A DNA stretch of 12,002 nt from contig CAZNVB010000127.1 in the NCBI GenBank assembly GCA_964576265.1, positions 1-12,002 of the forward strand, read 5' to 3'. The notes below the pieces were generated by a model, which saw nothing but the letters and a program-made list of their open reading frames with translations, did no database searches and was not told the DNA's origin. The position numbers and the translations under genes are program-made. The stretch's first letter is position 1. Every line of letters begins with the position of its first letter. Shown piece by piece: positions 1-7,862 of the stretch. Source of the stretch: CAZNVB01 sp964576265 (GTDB taxonomy: Bacteria; Acidobacteriota; Aminicenantia; Aminicenantales; UBA8522).

Positions 1-309
1 CCCCTGGATCTCGTTGCCGTGGATGTTGCCGTCGATATAGTATCCCGGTTTGCGCTCGGCCGGGCCCGTCTTAGGATTGTTCAGAATTACCGCCCAGATG
101 TCCCGGCCTTCGACCGACTTGCCGATGGATTGAAGGGTGACGAACTCGGGGTAAGCGGCTTTCAAAGACTGGAGCGCCCGGGTCAGTTCGGCGTGATCAT
201 AAAAATGGTCATAGGAGAGCTTGACTTCGGCGGAAAAAAGCAGTCCACCGACGAACAAACCGCCGGCCAGAGCAAAGGCCATGATCCGTTTTTGACTTTG
301 TAAGATCAT
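1..309 (-). CDS. M14-family zinc carboxypeptidase, N-terminal part (cut by window edge)
   Basis: This is the first 103 codons of an exported metallopeptidase; the rest lies beyond the left edge. Residues 8-27 form a hydrophobic signal segment after a basic start (QKR), so the mature enzyme probably acts outside the cytoplasm. From about residue 33 the sequence follows the M14 pattern: a Tyr-rich start, then IGKSVEGRDIW (62-72), which is the usual 'S.GRdi' strand. Next comes GNIHGNE (94-100), the HxxE motif whose His97 and Glu100 would bind the catalytic zinc. The remaining ligand and the catalytic Glu are outside the window. The ATG at 309 follows an AAGGAGG ribosome site at 315-321 with 5-base spacing, and it lies 13 bases after the stop of the upstream M14-like paralog, so the two form an operon. 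The fold is clear; the specificity (carboxypeptidase or other) cannot be told from this fragment. Confidence 0.88.
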   Translation of the reverse strand, partial: MILQSQKRIMAFALAGGLFVGGLLFSAEVKLSYDHFYDHAELTRALQSLKAAYPEFVTLQSIGKSVEGRDIWAVILNNPKTGPAERKPGYYIDGNIHGNEIQG

Positions 310-322
310 CTGCTCCTCCTTG

Positions 323-2374
323 TCATTTCAAAACGAGCGTTTTCGACGCCGATCCCAGCCGCGGCGAGGAGGCAAGAACGGTGAGCGATGAACCCTTTTT
401 CGCTTTGACCGTCCACTCGACCTTTTGGGTCCCACCGCTTCCCTCCAAAAAAGGAATCGTCTCCACCGGACGGCCGGAAAACAACGCCTGGTCGGCCCTT
501 ATTTGAATTTGGACCCGGATCGGCCAGGCCGTCAGAGCTCTCCGGCCCTGAGCCGTCGAAGTCGGGAACCAGCCCGGATTTCTGACATAGGTCGTCACCT
601 GAAAAAGATCCGGGCCCAGCTCTTTCGCCCCGACCTCGACAATTTCGAGACAGGCAAGCCGACCGATCAGCTTGAGATAAAAATCCACATGGAAGGAAAT
701 TGTCTTTTCCACCTCTTCCGCCGGCGGGTTGATCCTGAGATATGGCACAAACCCGCCGATTTCGACGTCTCCCAGAGTCGGATGCTTGAACGGCGTCCAG
801 TCGATAAATCCCTTTCCCTTCAGCGCCGCGTCGGCCCATCTCAGAACATAAGCTTCCGGATGTTCTTCTCCTTCGGCGGTCGGCTTTTTGGGCATTTTCT
901 CCATCATCTCGGCCATCCGGGCCGGGGTCACCTGGCCGGACTTGACCATCTTGACGACCATCTCAGCAGTGAAATTCGGCGGCGCGCCCTGTTCCTTGAG
1001 AAAGGCGCTGATTTTTTCTTCCCCCAAGGCCAAAAAATCATCGGAAGACATGGATCTAAGCCTTTCGGCAGTGATCGCATCCTTGGACGGTTCCTTTTTC
1101 GGTTCAGGGACCTTCCACAAGTCCGAAGAAAAGACCGGTACCCCGTATTGATAATAGCAATAGGCCGCGAACGAGCCTTTTCCCACCGGCTTGGCCCGGC
1201 TCTCCGGATAGTCGATTTTAGCCTCTTTGAGGGCGTCCTTGTAATCCTTCTGGACGGTCTCGAAAAGAGGCAAATCCTGGCGGTCGATCGTCACCGCCGG
1301 CCCGAGTCCGAGAAACGAGGCGACCATCTCCTCGGTGATTTCCATCCCCCCGCCGATTCCGGTCGCTTTGAGAACATCGACAATTTCTTTCAGGGTGTAT
1401 TCTTGCTGCGGATCGAGTCCGAGGAACGCAGCAAATTGTCTGGGCACGCGAACTTTGTCCGCTCCGACACGGGCCTGACCCGTCTGCTGGAGATTGAGAA
1501 TTGTGTTCTCGCCCGAAAAATTCAGGACGAGAGCGATGTTACGGTGAGAAAGGAGAAATTCGAGCAAGGCGATCGTCTCTTTTTCCGAAACTGGCCAGAG
1601 CCCGGCCGTCTTGACTCCATATTCGAAATCATGAGGAAAATTGCGGTTGAGCTCGACGCCGCCCGGCGGATCCTCGTTGTACTCGCCGTCGCCATCGTTA
1701 TCCAGACCCTCAACATAGATTTTATAGATCCCCCGTTCGCCTTTTTTCGGATCGGCCAGACGCATGAGCCTCGGCTCTTTGGGATCGGCCATCCATTTCC
1801 CTTCCGGATCCTTGACCCGCATCTCGGTGATCAGGCCGTCTCTGTTCAGGTCGTCCGGGCCGTCCTCGTCGACGCGCCCGTCTATATCTTCATCAAGAGG
1901 CGCGCTGTTAGACGTTTTTTCGAATTTTGGGCTGGCGAAATAAGCCGCTGCCGCGTCCGGGTTGAGAAGGGGAAGGAGATAGATCGTCTTCGATTCCAAA
2001 AGGGCGGCCATGGCCTTGTCGGAACCGTATCCTGTGAGAAGCCTTTCCGCCAGCTTGAGGGCGGCTTCCGTCCCGATGAGATGAGTTCCCTCGATGTTGG
2101 CCGCAACAAGGACAGCCGGCCGGGTTTCGGGGTCAGGAGATTCCTTCGACGGCGCCGCGAGCCTCAGGCCGGCGATGTCCCTCAGCCCGTGGCTTTTCCC
2201 GATGACCATGAATTTGGCCAGCTGCGGATTCGCAGAAGCCCACGATTCGAGAAGAGCGCGAACCTCTTCCGGCCGGTGATAGCCGGAAAATGAAATTTTC
2301 TTGGGCCAAGCCGCGGTAAAAGCGAGACTCAAGCCGGCCGCAAGAAGAAAAGCGAAAGCAAATCGTCGGACCAT
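323..2374 (-). CDS. Exported M14 peptidase-like protein with altered zinc site
   Basis: A 683-residue protein with a signal peptide (basic MVRR, then a hydrophobic stretch to about residue 22) and an M14 carboxypeptidase-like body. Landmarks are KSHGLRDI (60-67), the strand VLVAANIEG (88-96), LLPLLNPD (133-140) and the substrate-binding GGVELNRNFP (238-247). Between residues 161 and 236 lie three Asp-rich, calcium-loop-like segments (161-172, 174-185, 225-236), which some bacterial M14-like proteins carry just before NRNFP. The expected HxxE zinc motif reads E95-G-T-H98. The third ligand position reads NFSGE (285-289) where family members have NFHGG, and the catalytic Glu position appears to be Asp418. 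It is therefore probably not a standard zinc carboxypeptidase and may be a pseudopeptidase. The C-terminal 250 residues include a helical stretch and a beta-rich domain that I cannot name. An upstream in-frame ATG at 2428 would put 18 extra residues before the signal peptide and lacks a good ribosome site, so 2374 is preferred. Confidence 0.85.
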   Translation of the reverse strand: MVRRFAFAFLLAAGLSLAFTAAWPKKISFSGYHRPEEVRALLESWASANPQLAKFMVIGKSHGLRDIAGLRLAAPSKESPDPETRPAVLVAANIEGTHLIGTEAALKLAERLLTGYGSDKAMAALLESKTIYLLPLLNPDAAAAYFASPKFEKTSNSAPLDEDIDGRVDEDGPDDLNRDGLITEMRVKDPEGKWMADPKEPRLMRLADPKKGERGIYKIYVEGLDNDGDGEYNEDPPGGVELNRNFPHDFEYGVKTAGLWPVSEKETIALLEFLLSHRNIALVLNFSGENTILNLQQTGQARVGADKVRVPRQFAAFLGLDPQQEYTLKEIVDVLKATGIGGGMEITEEMVASFLGLGPAVTIDRQDLPLFETVQKDYKDALKEAKIDYPESRAKPVGKGSFAAYCYYQYGVPVFSSDLWKVPEPKKEPSKDAITAERLRSMSSDDFLALGEEKISAFLKEQGAPPNFTAEMVVKMVKSGQVTPARMAEMMEKMPKKPTAEGEEHPEAYVLRWADAALKGKGFIDWTPFKHPTLGDVEIGGFVPYLRINPPAEEVEKTISFHVDFYLKLIGRLACLEIVEVGAKELGPDLFQVTTYVRNPGWFPTSTAQGRRALTAWPIRVQIQIRADQALFSGRPVETIPFLEGSGGTQKVEWTVKAKKGSSLTVLASSPRLGSASKTLVLK

Positions 2375-2378
2375 CTTT

Positions 2379-2384
2379 CCTCCT
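2379..2384 (-). promoter_or_regulatory. Ribosome binding site fixing the start of the M14-like gene
   Basis: The minus strand reads AGGAGG four bases before the ATG at 2374. It makes that ATG the likely start, directly before the signal peptide, instead of the in-frame ATG at 2428. Confidence 0.8.
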
Positions 2385-2467
2385 GGTTTATCCTGGAATG
2401 ACCATTTCCTTACGAAAATCAATTCCACCGATCGGATAAAAGAAAACCTATCTTTGGGTGAAGCCGT

Positions 2468-2497
2468 ATTCTATAATTAAAAGCGTTCCAATGGCAA
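2468..2497 (-). promoter_or_regulatory. Putative sigma-70 promoter for the M14 peptidase pair
   Basis: On the minus strand a TTGCCA -35 box (2492-2497) is followed after 16 bases by TATAGA (2470-2475), or after 18 bases by TAGAAT (2468-2473). Transcription would start about 90 bases before the ATG at 2374. The -10 region overlaps that of the promoter reading the other way. The call rests on sequence match alone. Confidence 0.4.
2472..2477 (+). promoter_or_regulatory. Putative -10 box for the Asp-box propeller gene
   Basis: A perfect TATAAT lies 40 bases before the ATG at 2518. I see no good -35 box at 16-18 bases upstream (the bases there are TATCTT or near it), so an activator or an alternative start may be involved. 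It overlaps the opposing -10 element. Confidence 0.45.
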
Positions 2498-2517
2498 TTC
2501 AAGAATAAGGAGGCTTC

Positions 2518-5500
2518 ATGCTGGAGAAAAGACGGAGAGGAATGCTTCTTCTCGCCGCCGTTCTGTTCTCTCTGGGAATCGGCGCCTCGCTCGCACCGGG
2601 ACAGAATGCCGCGCGTATTGGAAGCCTGTTCGAAAAAATGTCTTGGCGCGGGATCGGACCGGCCGTGATGGGCGGCCGGACCGTCGACATTGAAGCGGTG
2701 GAGAAAAAACCTTGGACGATCTATGCGGCGATCGGCCCAAGCGGAGTCTGGAAATCCGAGAACGGCGGCGTTTCCTGGTCTCCCGTTTTTTACAAGGAAG
2801 CGACCGTTTCGGTCGGCGACATCGCGATCGCCCAGTCGCATCCCGAGACGATCTGGGTCGGAACGGGAGAAGCGACCTGCCGGAACAGCGTGACCATCGG
2901 CGATGGAGTCTACAAATCGACAGACGGGGGAAAGACCTGGACGAACATGGGGCTTGGAGAAACCCGACATATCGCCCGAATCATCATCAACCGCGGAGAT
3001 CCCAACATCGTCTACGTTGGGGCCATGGGCCATCTCTGGGGTCCGAACATGGAGCGCGGCGTCTATAAGACGACCGATGGCGGAAAGACCTGGAGAAAAA
3101 TCCTCTACATTGATGAAAACACGGGAATTGCCGATCTGGCGATGGACCCGGAAGATTCGCTCATCCTCTATGCGGCAGCCTATGAGCATCGCCGTCTGCC
3201 CTATCATTTTTCGAGCGGCGGTCCGGGGAGCGGAATCTACAAGACAATCGACGGCGGCGAGACCTGGACTCGTTTAAGCAAGGACCTTCCCGAAGGGGTC
3301 CTGGGAAGGATCGGACTCGATGTCTCCCGCAGCGCCCCCGGCGTCGTCTATGCTCTGATTGAAAGTCGGGAGAGCGGCATCTGGCGCTCGGAAGACAGGG
3401 GAGAGTCTTGGAAAAGGATGTGCGATCCGGCCACCTACCGTCGGGTCAACACACGGCCGTTCTATTACAGCCAGATCCGAGTCGACCCGACCAACGATCA
3501 AATCGTCTACGTCCTCTCGACGGGACTCCATGTTTCCACCGACGGCGGCCAGAAGTTTCGTCCGATCGGAAGCGGAATCCATCCCGACCATCATGCTCTC
3601 TGGATCGACCCCTCCAACCCCCTTCATCTCATCGAGGGGAACGATGGAGGGATCGACATCTCCTATGACATGGGAAAAACATGGCTGCCGGTTCAAAACA
3701 TCGACGCCGCCGAAGTCTACCAGGTCGGATTCGACATGCGGCTCCCTTACTATGTCTACTGCGGCCTTCAGGACAACGGAAGCTGGGCCGGCCCGAGCGC
3801 GACGACCGACCCCGTCGGGATCACGAACGATGATTGGGTGGCCATCGGCGGCGGAGACGGCTTCTTCACCCAGCCCGACCCGAACGACGCAAACACGATT
3901 TACAGCAACTGGCAGATGAACAATATCTATCGCTATGACTGGCGGATCAACCGGAGCAAGATGATCCGTCCGGCCGCGCCGATCTCGCACCCGCCCTACC
4001 GATTCAACTGGAATTCGCCGATCCATCTTTCACCTCATGATTCGAACGTCATCTATACAGGAGGAAACTTCCTTTTCCAAAGCGTCGATCGCGGAGTTCA
4101 CTGGGAGATCATCAGTCCCGATTTGACGACGAACGATCCGGCAAAACAAAAAGATTCGGGCGGGCCGCTGACACCAGACAACAGCGGAGCGGAAATTCAC
4201 TGCACGATCACCACCATCGCGGAATCGCCGCTGAAAAAAGGAACCATCTGGTGCGGCACGGACGACGGCAATCTTCAGGTAACCGAAGACGGCGGCCGAA
4301 CCTGGACCAATGTCGTAAACAACATCAAAGGCCTGCCCCGAAACACCTGGTGCTCGCGGGTCGAGGCTTCGCACTTTGACGCCCGGACGGCCTATGTCGC
4401 TTTCGACGGCCATCGGACGGACGACTATGCAACCTATCTCTATAAAACGACCGATCTCGGCAAGACCTGGAAATCTATCAAAGGCAACCTTCCCTTCGGC
4501 TGGGTTCATGTCGTCCGGGAGGATTCGAGGAACCCGAATCTTCTCTTTGTCGGGATGGAATTCGGCATTTTCGCCAGCCTCGATGGCGGCGCGACCTGGT
4601 TCAGTTTGAAAAACAACCTGCCGACCGTCGCCGTCCATGATATCGCCATCCATCCTCGGGAAAACGACTTAATCATCGGCACCCACGGCCGGGGGATTTG
4701 GATTCTCGATGACATCTCGTTCCTCCAAGAGATGAGCCCGGAAATCTTGGATTCAGACGTCCATCTTTTTAATCCCCGGCCGACGACCGCCTTCTATCAG
4801 GGGACCAGGCGCGAATCGTTCAGCAAACCGACCTTTGCTGCCCGGAACCCTTCTTACGGGCTAGGCGTCACGGTTTATTTCAGGACCAAACCTAAGGAAA
4901 AACCGAAGGTTTCCTTCCTCGACAAGGAGAACCAGCCGGTATTCGAGATCGAACTCGGCGCCAAAGAGGGAATCCAGAGAGAATTCTGGAACCTTCAGGT
5001 CGCACCCCGGGGGAAAGACGGAAAGCGCATCACACCGTCTGGCTTGGCAATGGCCGCCCTGCCTATCGTCTTTCCCGGAAAGTTCACCCTTCAACTTGAG
5101 GCAGAAGGAAAGACACTCCGTTCTTGGGCGACCGTCCGGCCCGATCCCAGGATCGAGATTTTCGAGGCCGACCTCGCCGCCCAGTCCGAATCCCTGGCCG
5201 AGCTCATGATTCTGGCGAAAAAAATGGGGCTCTCCATAACGGCCGCGACGAACATCCGGCGCGAGCTCCAATCCCTGGATGAGAGCCTAAAAAAAGAAGG
5301 GACGCCTGCCCAGGCCGTCGCCCAGGCGATCGCCGGGTTTGAAGAAAAATTCCGGCCGCTCGAAAAGGAGATCCGACCCGCGGATTTCGGTGTGCCGAGC
5401 TCGCGCGACACCGCTCTCCGCGGAGGTCCGATCAATCAGCAGATCCTCAGCCTCGGCTCTTCAATCAGCGGCTATCCGTCAGCCCCTACAAAAACCGACC

Positions 5501-5649
5501 TTTTCCTGTTGGCCGAACTTGGCCGCAAGGTCGACGAGCTTGCGGGAAAGCTGAACGAGGTGATCAGAGAAGATTTGCCCGGCCTGAACAAAACTCTTGA
5601 AGCGCACAAGTTCAAGCCGCTCAAAATCCCCGAAGAAGTGAAACTCTAA
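2518..5649 (+). CDS. Secreted VPS10/sortilin-like Asp-box (BNR) beta-propeller protein
   Basis: A 1043-residue exported protein: MLEKRRR followed by a hydrophobic core to about residue 27 gives a signal peptide. Residues 35-740 carry eleven Asp-box motifs of the form S/T-x-D-x-G-x-x-W. They start at about residues 80, 134, 185, 243, 291, 340, 382, 522, 589, 644 and 687, and indicate tandem beta-propellers like those of sortilin and bacterial 'glycosyl hydrolase/sialidase-like' proteins. Residues 750-875 look like a beta-sandwich ending in a DPR motif (873-875), and about 880-1043 is helical. This layout is common in Acidobacteriota, Bacteroidota and Gemmatimonadota, where the molecular role is mostly unproven; binding or processing of peptides or glycans outside the cell is plausible. 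No sorting or anchor signal is seen. The ATG at 2518 has AAGGAGG (2507-2513) four bases upstream. It is transcribed divergently from the M14 pair and ends 10 bases from the convergent methyltransferase gene, with no obvious terminator between them. Confidence 0.92.
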   Translation: MLEKRRRGMLLLAAVLFSLGIGASLAPGQNAARIGSLFEKMSWRGIGPAVMGGRTVDIEAVEKKPWTIYAAIGPSGVWKSENGGVSWSPVFYKEATVSVGDIAIAQSHPETIWVGTGEATCRNSVTIGDGVYKSTDGGKTWTNMGLGETRHIARIIINRGDPNIVYVGAMGHLWGPNMERGVYKTTDGGKTWRKILYIDENTGIADLAMDPEDSLILYAAAYEHRRLPYHFSSGGPGSGIYKTIDGGETWTRLSKDLPEGVLGRIGLDVSRSAPGVVYALIESRESGIWRSEDRGESWKRMCDPATYRRVNTRPFYYSQIRVDPTNDQIVYVLSTGLHVSTDGGQKFRPIGSGIHPDHHALWIDPSNPLHLIEGNDGGIDISYDMGKTWLPVQNIDAAEVYQVGFDMRLPYYVYCGLQDNGSWAGPSATTDPVGITNDDWVAIGGGDGFFTQPDPNDANTIYSNWQMNNIYRYDWRINRSKMIRPAAPISHPPYRFNWNSPIHLSPHDSNVIYTGGNFLFQSVDRGVHWEIISPDLTTNDPAKQKDSGGPLTPDNSGAEIHCTITTIAESPLKKGTIWCGTDDGNLQVTEDGGRTWTNVVNNIKGLPRNTWCSRVEASHFDARTAYVAFDGHRTDDYATYLYKTTDLGKTWKSIKGNLPFGWVHVVREDSRNPNLLFVGMEFGIFASLDGGATWFSLKNNLPTVAVHDIAIHPRENDLIIGTHGRGIWILDDISFLQEMSPEILDSDVHLFNPRPTTAFYQGTRRESFSKPTFAARNPSYGLGVTVYFRTKPKEKPKVSFLDKENQPVFEIELGAKEGIQREFWNLQVAPRGKDGKRITPSGLAMAALPIVFPGKFTLQLEAEGKTLRSWATVRPDPRIEIFEADLAAQSESLAELMILAKKMGLSITAATNIRRELQSLDESLKKEGTPAQAVAQAIAGFEEKFRPLEKEIRPADFGVPSSRDTALRGGPINQQILSLGSSISGYPSAPTKTDLFLLAELGRKVDELAGKLNEVIREDLPGLNKTLEAHKFKPLKIPEEVKL

Positions 5650-5659
5650 AATCGCTTCT

Positions 5660-7153
5660 CTATTGGGCTTTGAACTTGTTTTCAATGGAGAGCGGAGGAA
5701 GCTTCTCCAGGCCCGCTCTCTTGGCTTCGGCAGTCATGATGCGGCCGAGTTCCCGAAGAACGGCGGTCTGCGGGAGGGAAGCTTCCGGGTCGGCCGCCAA
5801 CAATCGGGCCACACGGTCGGCGGCCCGGTCGGCCATCGATTTCCGGCCGGAGGCAACCCAGCTGTCATAGTTCTGGCGGTCGGAGACGAGCGGAAATCGG
5901 TGCTCCATGCGGTACCATCGCCGGGTGTGCGCCAGGGTCAAAAAATTCATATCCGCCCCAAGATCTTCGAACAGGCTCAGGGCGATCGGGTCATCTCGCT
6001 CGGAGATTCCTTCGATCAAGCGGTAAGCTAAACCACAGATTTCATCATCGATGACGAGCTTCTCCAGGCTCTGGGAACTTTCGAAGTCGAGCATCCCCGG
6101 GCCGGAAACAACGTTGATTCCGCCGAGCGCCGCCAGCACGGCTCCGATTCCCGTCTCCAATCCAGCCTGAGAATCGTTGATCTTGGCGTCGCTCAACGCC
6201 ATATAGGCATGGGTCGGAAGCCCGAGATGCTTGCCGATCTGGGCCGCTGCGACATCGATCATCATCGTCTCGATGGCGCCCATGGGCGTCGTCCCGAAGC
6301 GCATGTCGAAGCTCGCCGGCGAGCCGCCGAAAATAACAGGCGCCCCCCGCCGGGCAAGCTGGGCAATCACGAGGCCGGAGAGATTCTCGGCCACATGCTG
6401 GACCAATGTCCCGGCGATGGTCACGGGGGAGGTCGCTCCCGTCAGCCCCATCGAGATGAGCTCGCTCGGAATCCCCGCCCGGGCGCAATCCACCAGGCTC
6501 TGGGCCGTGAGGTTGCTCCACTTGAGGGGAGGGGAGGGGCAGGCGTCGAAGATGGCCAGCGGTTTGGCGGCCAGCTTTTCCCTGCTTCCTCGAACGGCCA
6601 CCAGCATTTCGTACATCGGACGGAAGCCCTCGATGCGAAAGGTCCCGGTGACGACCGGCTTGGAAGAGAACAAAAGCCCGATGAACAGGCGGTAGCTGTC
6701 GGCAATTTCTTCCGGGACGTCGGCGCTGATAAGTCCCGTGCTTTGAAAATGAAATTGCGGCAGCGCATCGACCACCCGGACCCAGCGGACCAAGTCTTCT
6801 GTCTGAGGTTTCCGCTCTGACTGCGTCGTGTGGTCAAGGAGCCGCGTCGCGGCCGAGCCGGGGTCAAAATGAACTTCGTCCCGACCGACGAGGAATTTCG
6901 TTTTCCCGGACCGATCGTAGAATCTGATAACGGAGGGGGTGGAGGAGAGGCATTCCTCGATGAGTTCAGCTCTGATCCGCACCCGCCGCGACCCCTCGTC
7001 AATCTCTGCGCCCGCCTCACGAAAAAGAGCCATCGCTTCCTGATTTTCGATAAAGACGCCGCGGCGCTCGAGAAGAGCCATGGCTTCACGGACGATCTTT
7101 TCGACCAACGGGCGGCTCAGGAGTTCAAGCTTCGGCTTTTTGGTCTTGATCAT
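5660..7153 (-). CDS. MttB-superfamily methylamine/betaine:corrinoid methyltransferase, non-pyrrolysine
   Basis: A 497-residue protein of the trimethylamine methyltransferase (MttB) family. It would transfer a methyl group from a quaternary or tertiary amine to Co(I) on the corrinoid protein encoded next to it. Family landmarks include LLERRGVFIENQEA near the N terminus, the DACPSPPLKWSNL segment (about 205-217 here), GGSPASFDMRFG, and LPTHAYMALSDAKINDSQAG around residues 310-332. Length matches the family (about 490). Methanogen MttB reads an in-frame UAG as pyrrolysine near residue 334; here the region is uninterrupted, so this is a non-Pyl member like the glycine betaine enzyme MtgB. Such enzymes use various betaines, and the substrate cannot be read from sequence. 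The start at 7153 has GGAGG six bases upstream; the ATG at 7159 directly abuts that site. It is the last gene of the operon. Confidence 0.9.
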   Translation of the reverse strand: MIKTKKPKLELLSRPLVEKIVREAMALLERRGVFIENQEAMALFREAGAEIDEGSRRVRIRAELIEECLSSTPSVIRFYDRSGKTKFLVGRDEVHFDPGSAATRLLDHTTQSERKPQTEDLVRWVRVVDALPQFHFQSTGLISADVPEEIADSYRLFIGLLFSSKPVVTGTFRIEGFRPMYEMLVAVRGSREKLAAKPLAIFDACPSPPLKWSNLTAQSLVDCARAGIPSELISMGLTGATSPVTIAGTLVQHVAENLSGLVIAQLARRGAPVIFGGSPASFDMRFGTTPMGAIETMMIDVAAAQIGKHLGLPTHAYMALSDAKINDSQAGLETGIGAVLAALGGINVVSGPGMLDFESSQSLEKLVIDDEICGLAYRLIEGISERDDPIALSLFEDLGADMNFLTLAHTRRWYRMEHRFPLVSDRQNYDSWVASGRKSMADRAADRVARLLAADPEASLPQTAVLRELGRIMTAEAKRAGLEKLPPLSIENKFKAQ

Positions 7154-7159
7154 GGTCAT

Positions 7160-7164
7160 CCTCC
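7160..7164 (-). promoter_or_regulatory. Ribosome binding site deciding the methyltransferase start
   Basis: The minus strand reads GGAGG. It stands six bases before the ATG at 7153 but touches the ATG at 7159, so the downstream ATG is the better start. The site lies in the 17-base gap after the corrinoid protein stop. Confidence 0.65.
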
Positions 7165-7170
7165 ATTCCC

Positions 7171-7830
7171 TCAGCCGACCGAACGTTCTCTCAGCCTCTC
7201 CGCCAGTCTGACGGCCTCCAGAGCGTTCTCGGCATACCCGTCAGCGCCGATCTCGTCCGCCCATTTTTGCGTCACCGGCGCGCCGCCGACCAGAACCCTG
7301 AACCGACGGTCGAGATTCTCGGCCCGGAGCATTTCAACCAGTCTTCTCTGCCCGAGCATCGTCGTCGTGAGAAGAGCCGAGAGGCAAAGGAAATCGGCTT
7401 TGACCTCAAGAGCCCGGGCGATGAACCGTTCCGGTTTGACATCGACACCGAGGTCATGAACCTCAAACCCGTGAGCTTGGAGCATGGAAGCGACCAGATT
7501 CTTGCCAATGTCGTGGATATCGCCCTCGACCGTTCCGATGACGATTTTCCCTTTCGAAGGGGCATCGATGCGGGCCCGGCGGAGCTCGGGCTCAAGGACG
7601 GCCATGGCAGCCTTCATGCTTTCCGCGGAGGAGATGAGTTCGGGAAGAAAGTATTCTCCTTTCTCCCACAACTCTCCGACCTCTTTGAGGCCCGGGGCAT
7701 AACCCTTTTCGATGACTTCGAGAAGATCAAGCCCCAACCGGACGGCCTGGTTGGCAAGTTCTTGCGCCTGAGACCTTTCTCCGGCCACGATCGCTCGAGC
7801 CATCGTCTCTAAAATGTGTTCTTTATCCAT
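7171..7830 (-). CDS. Methyltransferase corrinoid protein (MtbC/MttC family, B12-binding)
   Basis: A 219-residue methyl carrier. Residues 1-90 form the helical cap domain typical of methyltransferase corrinoid proteins, with LWEKGEYFLPELI (54-66) as a clear family signature. Residues 94-215 form the Rossmann-like B12 domain. The cobalt-ligand motif DxHxxG is present as D104-I-H106-D-I-G109, with SxL at 151-153 and GG at 182-183 for the cobalamin tail. His106 would be the lower axial ligand. The protein accepts the methyl group from the adjacent MttB-like enzyme and passes it to a second methyltransferase not encoded here. GAGGAGG precedes the ATG at 7830 closely. The gene lies 32 bases downstream of the activase gene and 17 bases upstream of the methyltransferase start, so the three genes are probably one transcript. 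All key residues are intact. Confidence 0.95.
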   Translation of the reverse strand: MDKEHILETMARAIVAGERSQAQELANQAVRLGLDLLEVIEKGYAPGLKEVGELWEKGEYFLPELISSAESMKAAMAVLEPELRRARIDAPSKGKIVIGTVEGDIHDIGKNLVASMLQAHGFEVHDLGVDVKPERFIARALEVKADFLCLSALLTTTMLGQRRLVEMLRAENLDRRFRVLVGGAPVTQKWADEIGADGYAENALEAVRLAERLRERSVG

Positions 7831-7862
7831 TCCTCCTCGTTTCCTCAGACATGGCGCTTATC

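Noticed and set aside
425..2293. Long open frame (622 codons) on the plus strand opposite the M14-like gene
   Set aside because: It is antisense to a gene with a signal peptide, family motifs and a strong ribosome site. Its product is Arg/Phe-rich with no recognisable domain, as expected of a shadow frame in GC-biased codons.
2419..3207. Open frame of 262 codons on the minus strand across the start of the propeller gene
   Set aside because: It runs antisense through Asp-box-encoding sequence and through the promoter region, and its product resembles no family.
5621..5662. The MttB-like gene ends in UAG, which could be pyrrolysine readthrough
   Set aside because: The protein is already full length at the UAG. 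Readthrough would add only about 13 residues before a UGA, and the internal pyrrolysine position of the family is not a UAG here.
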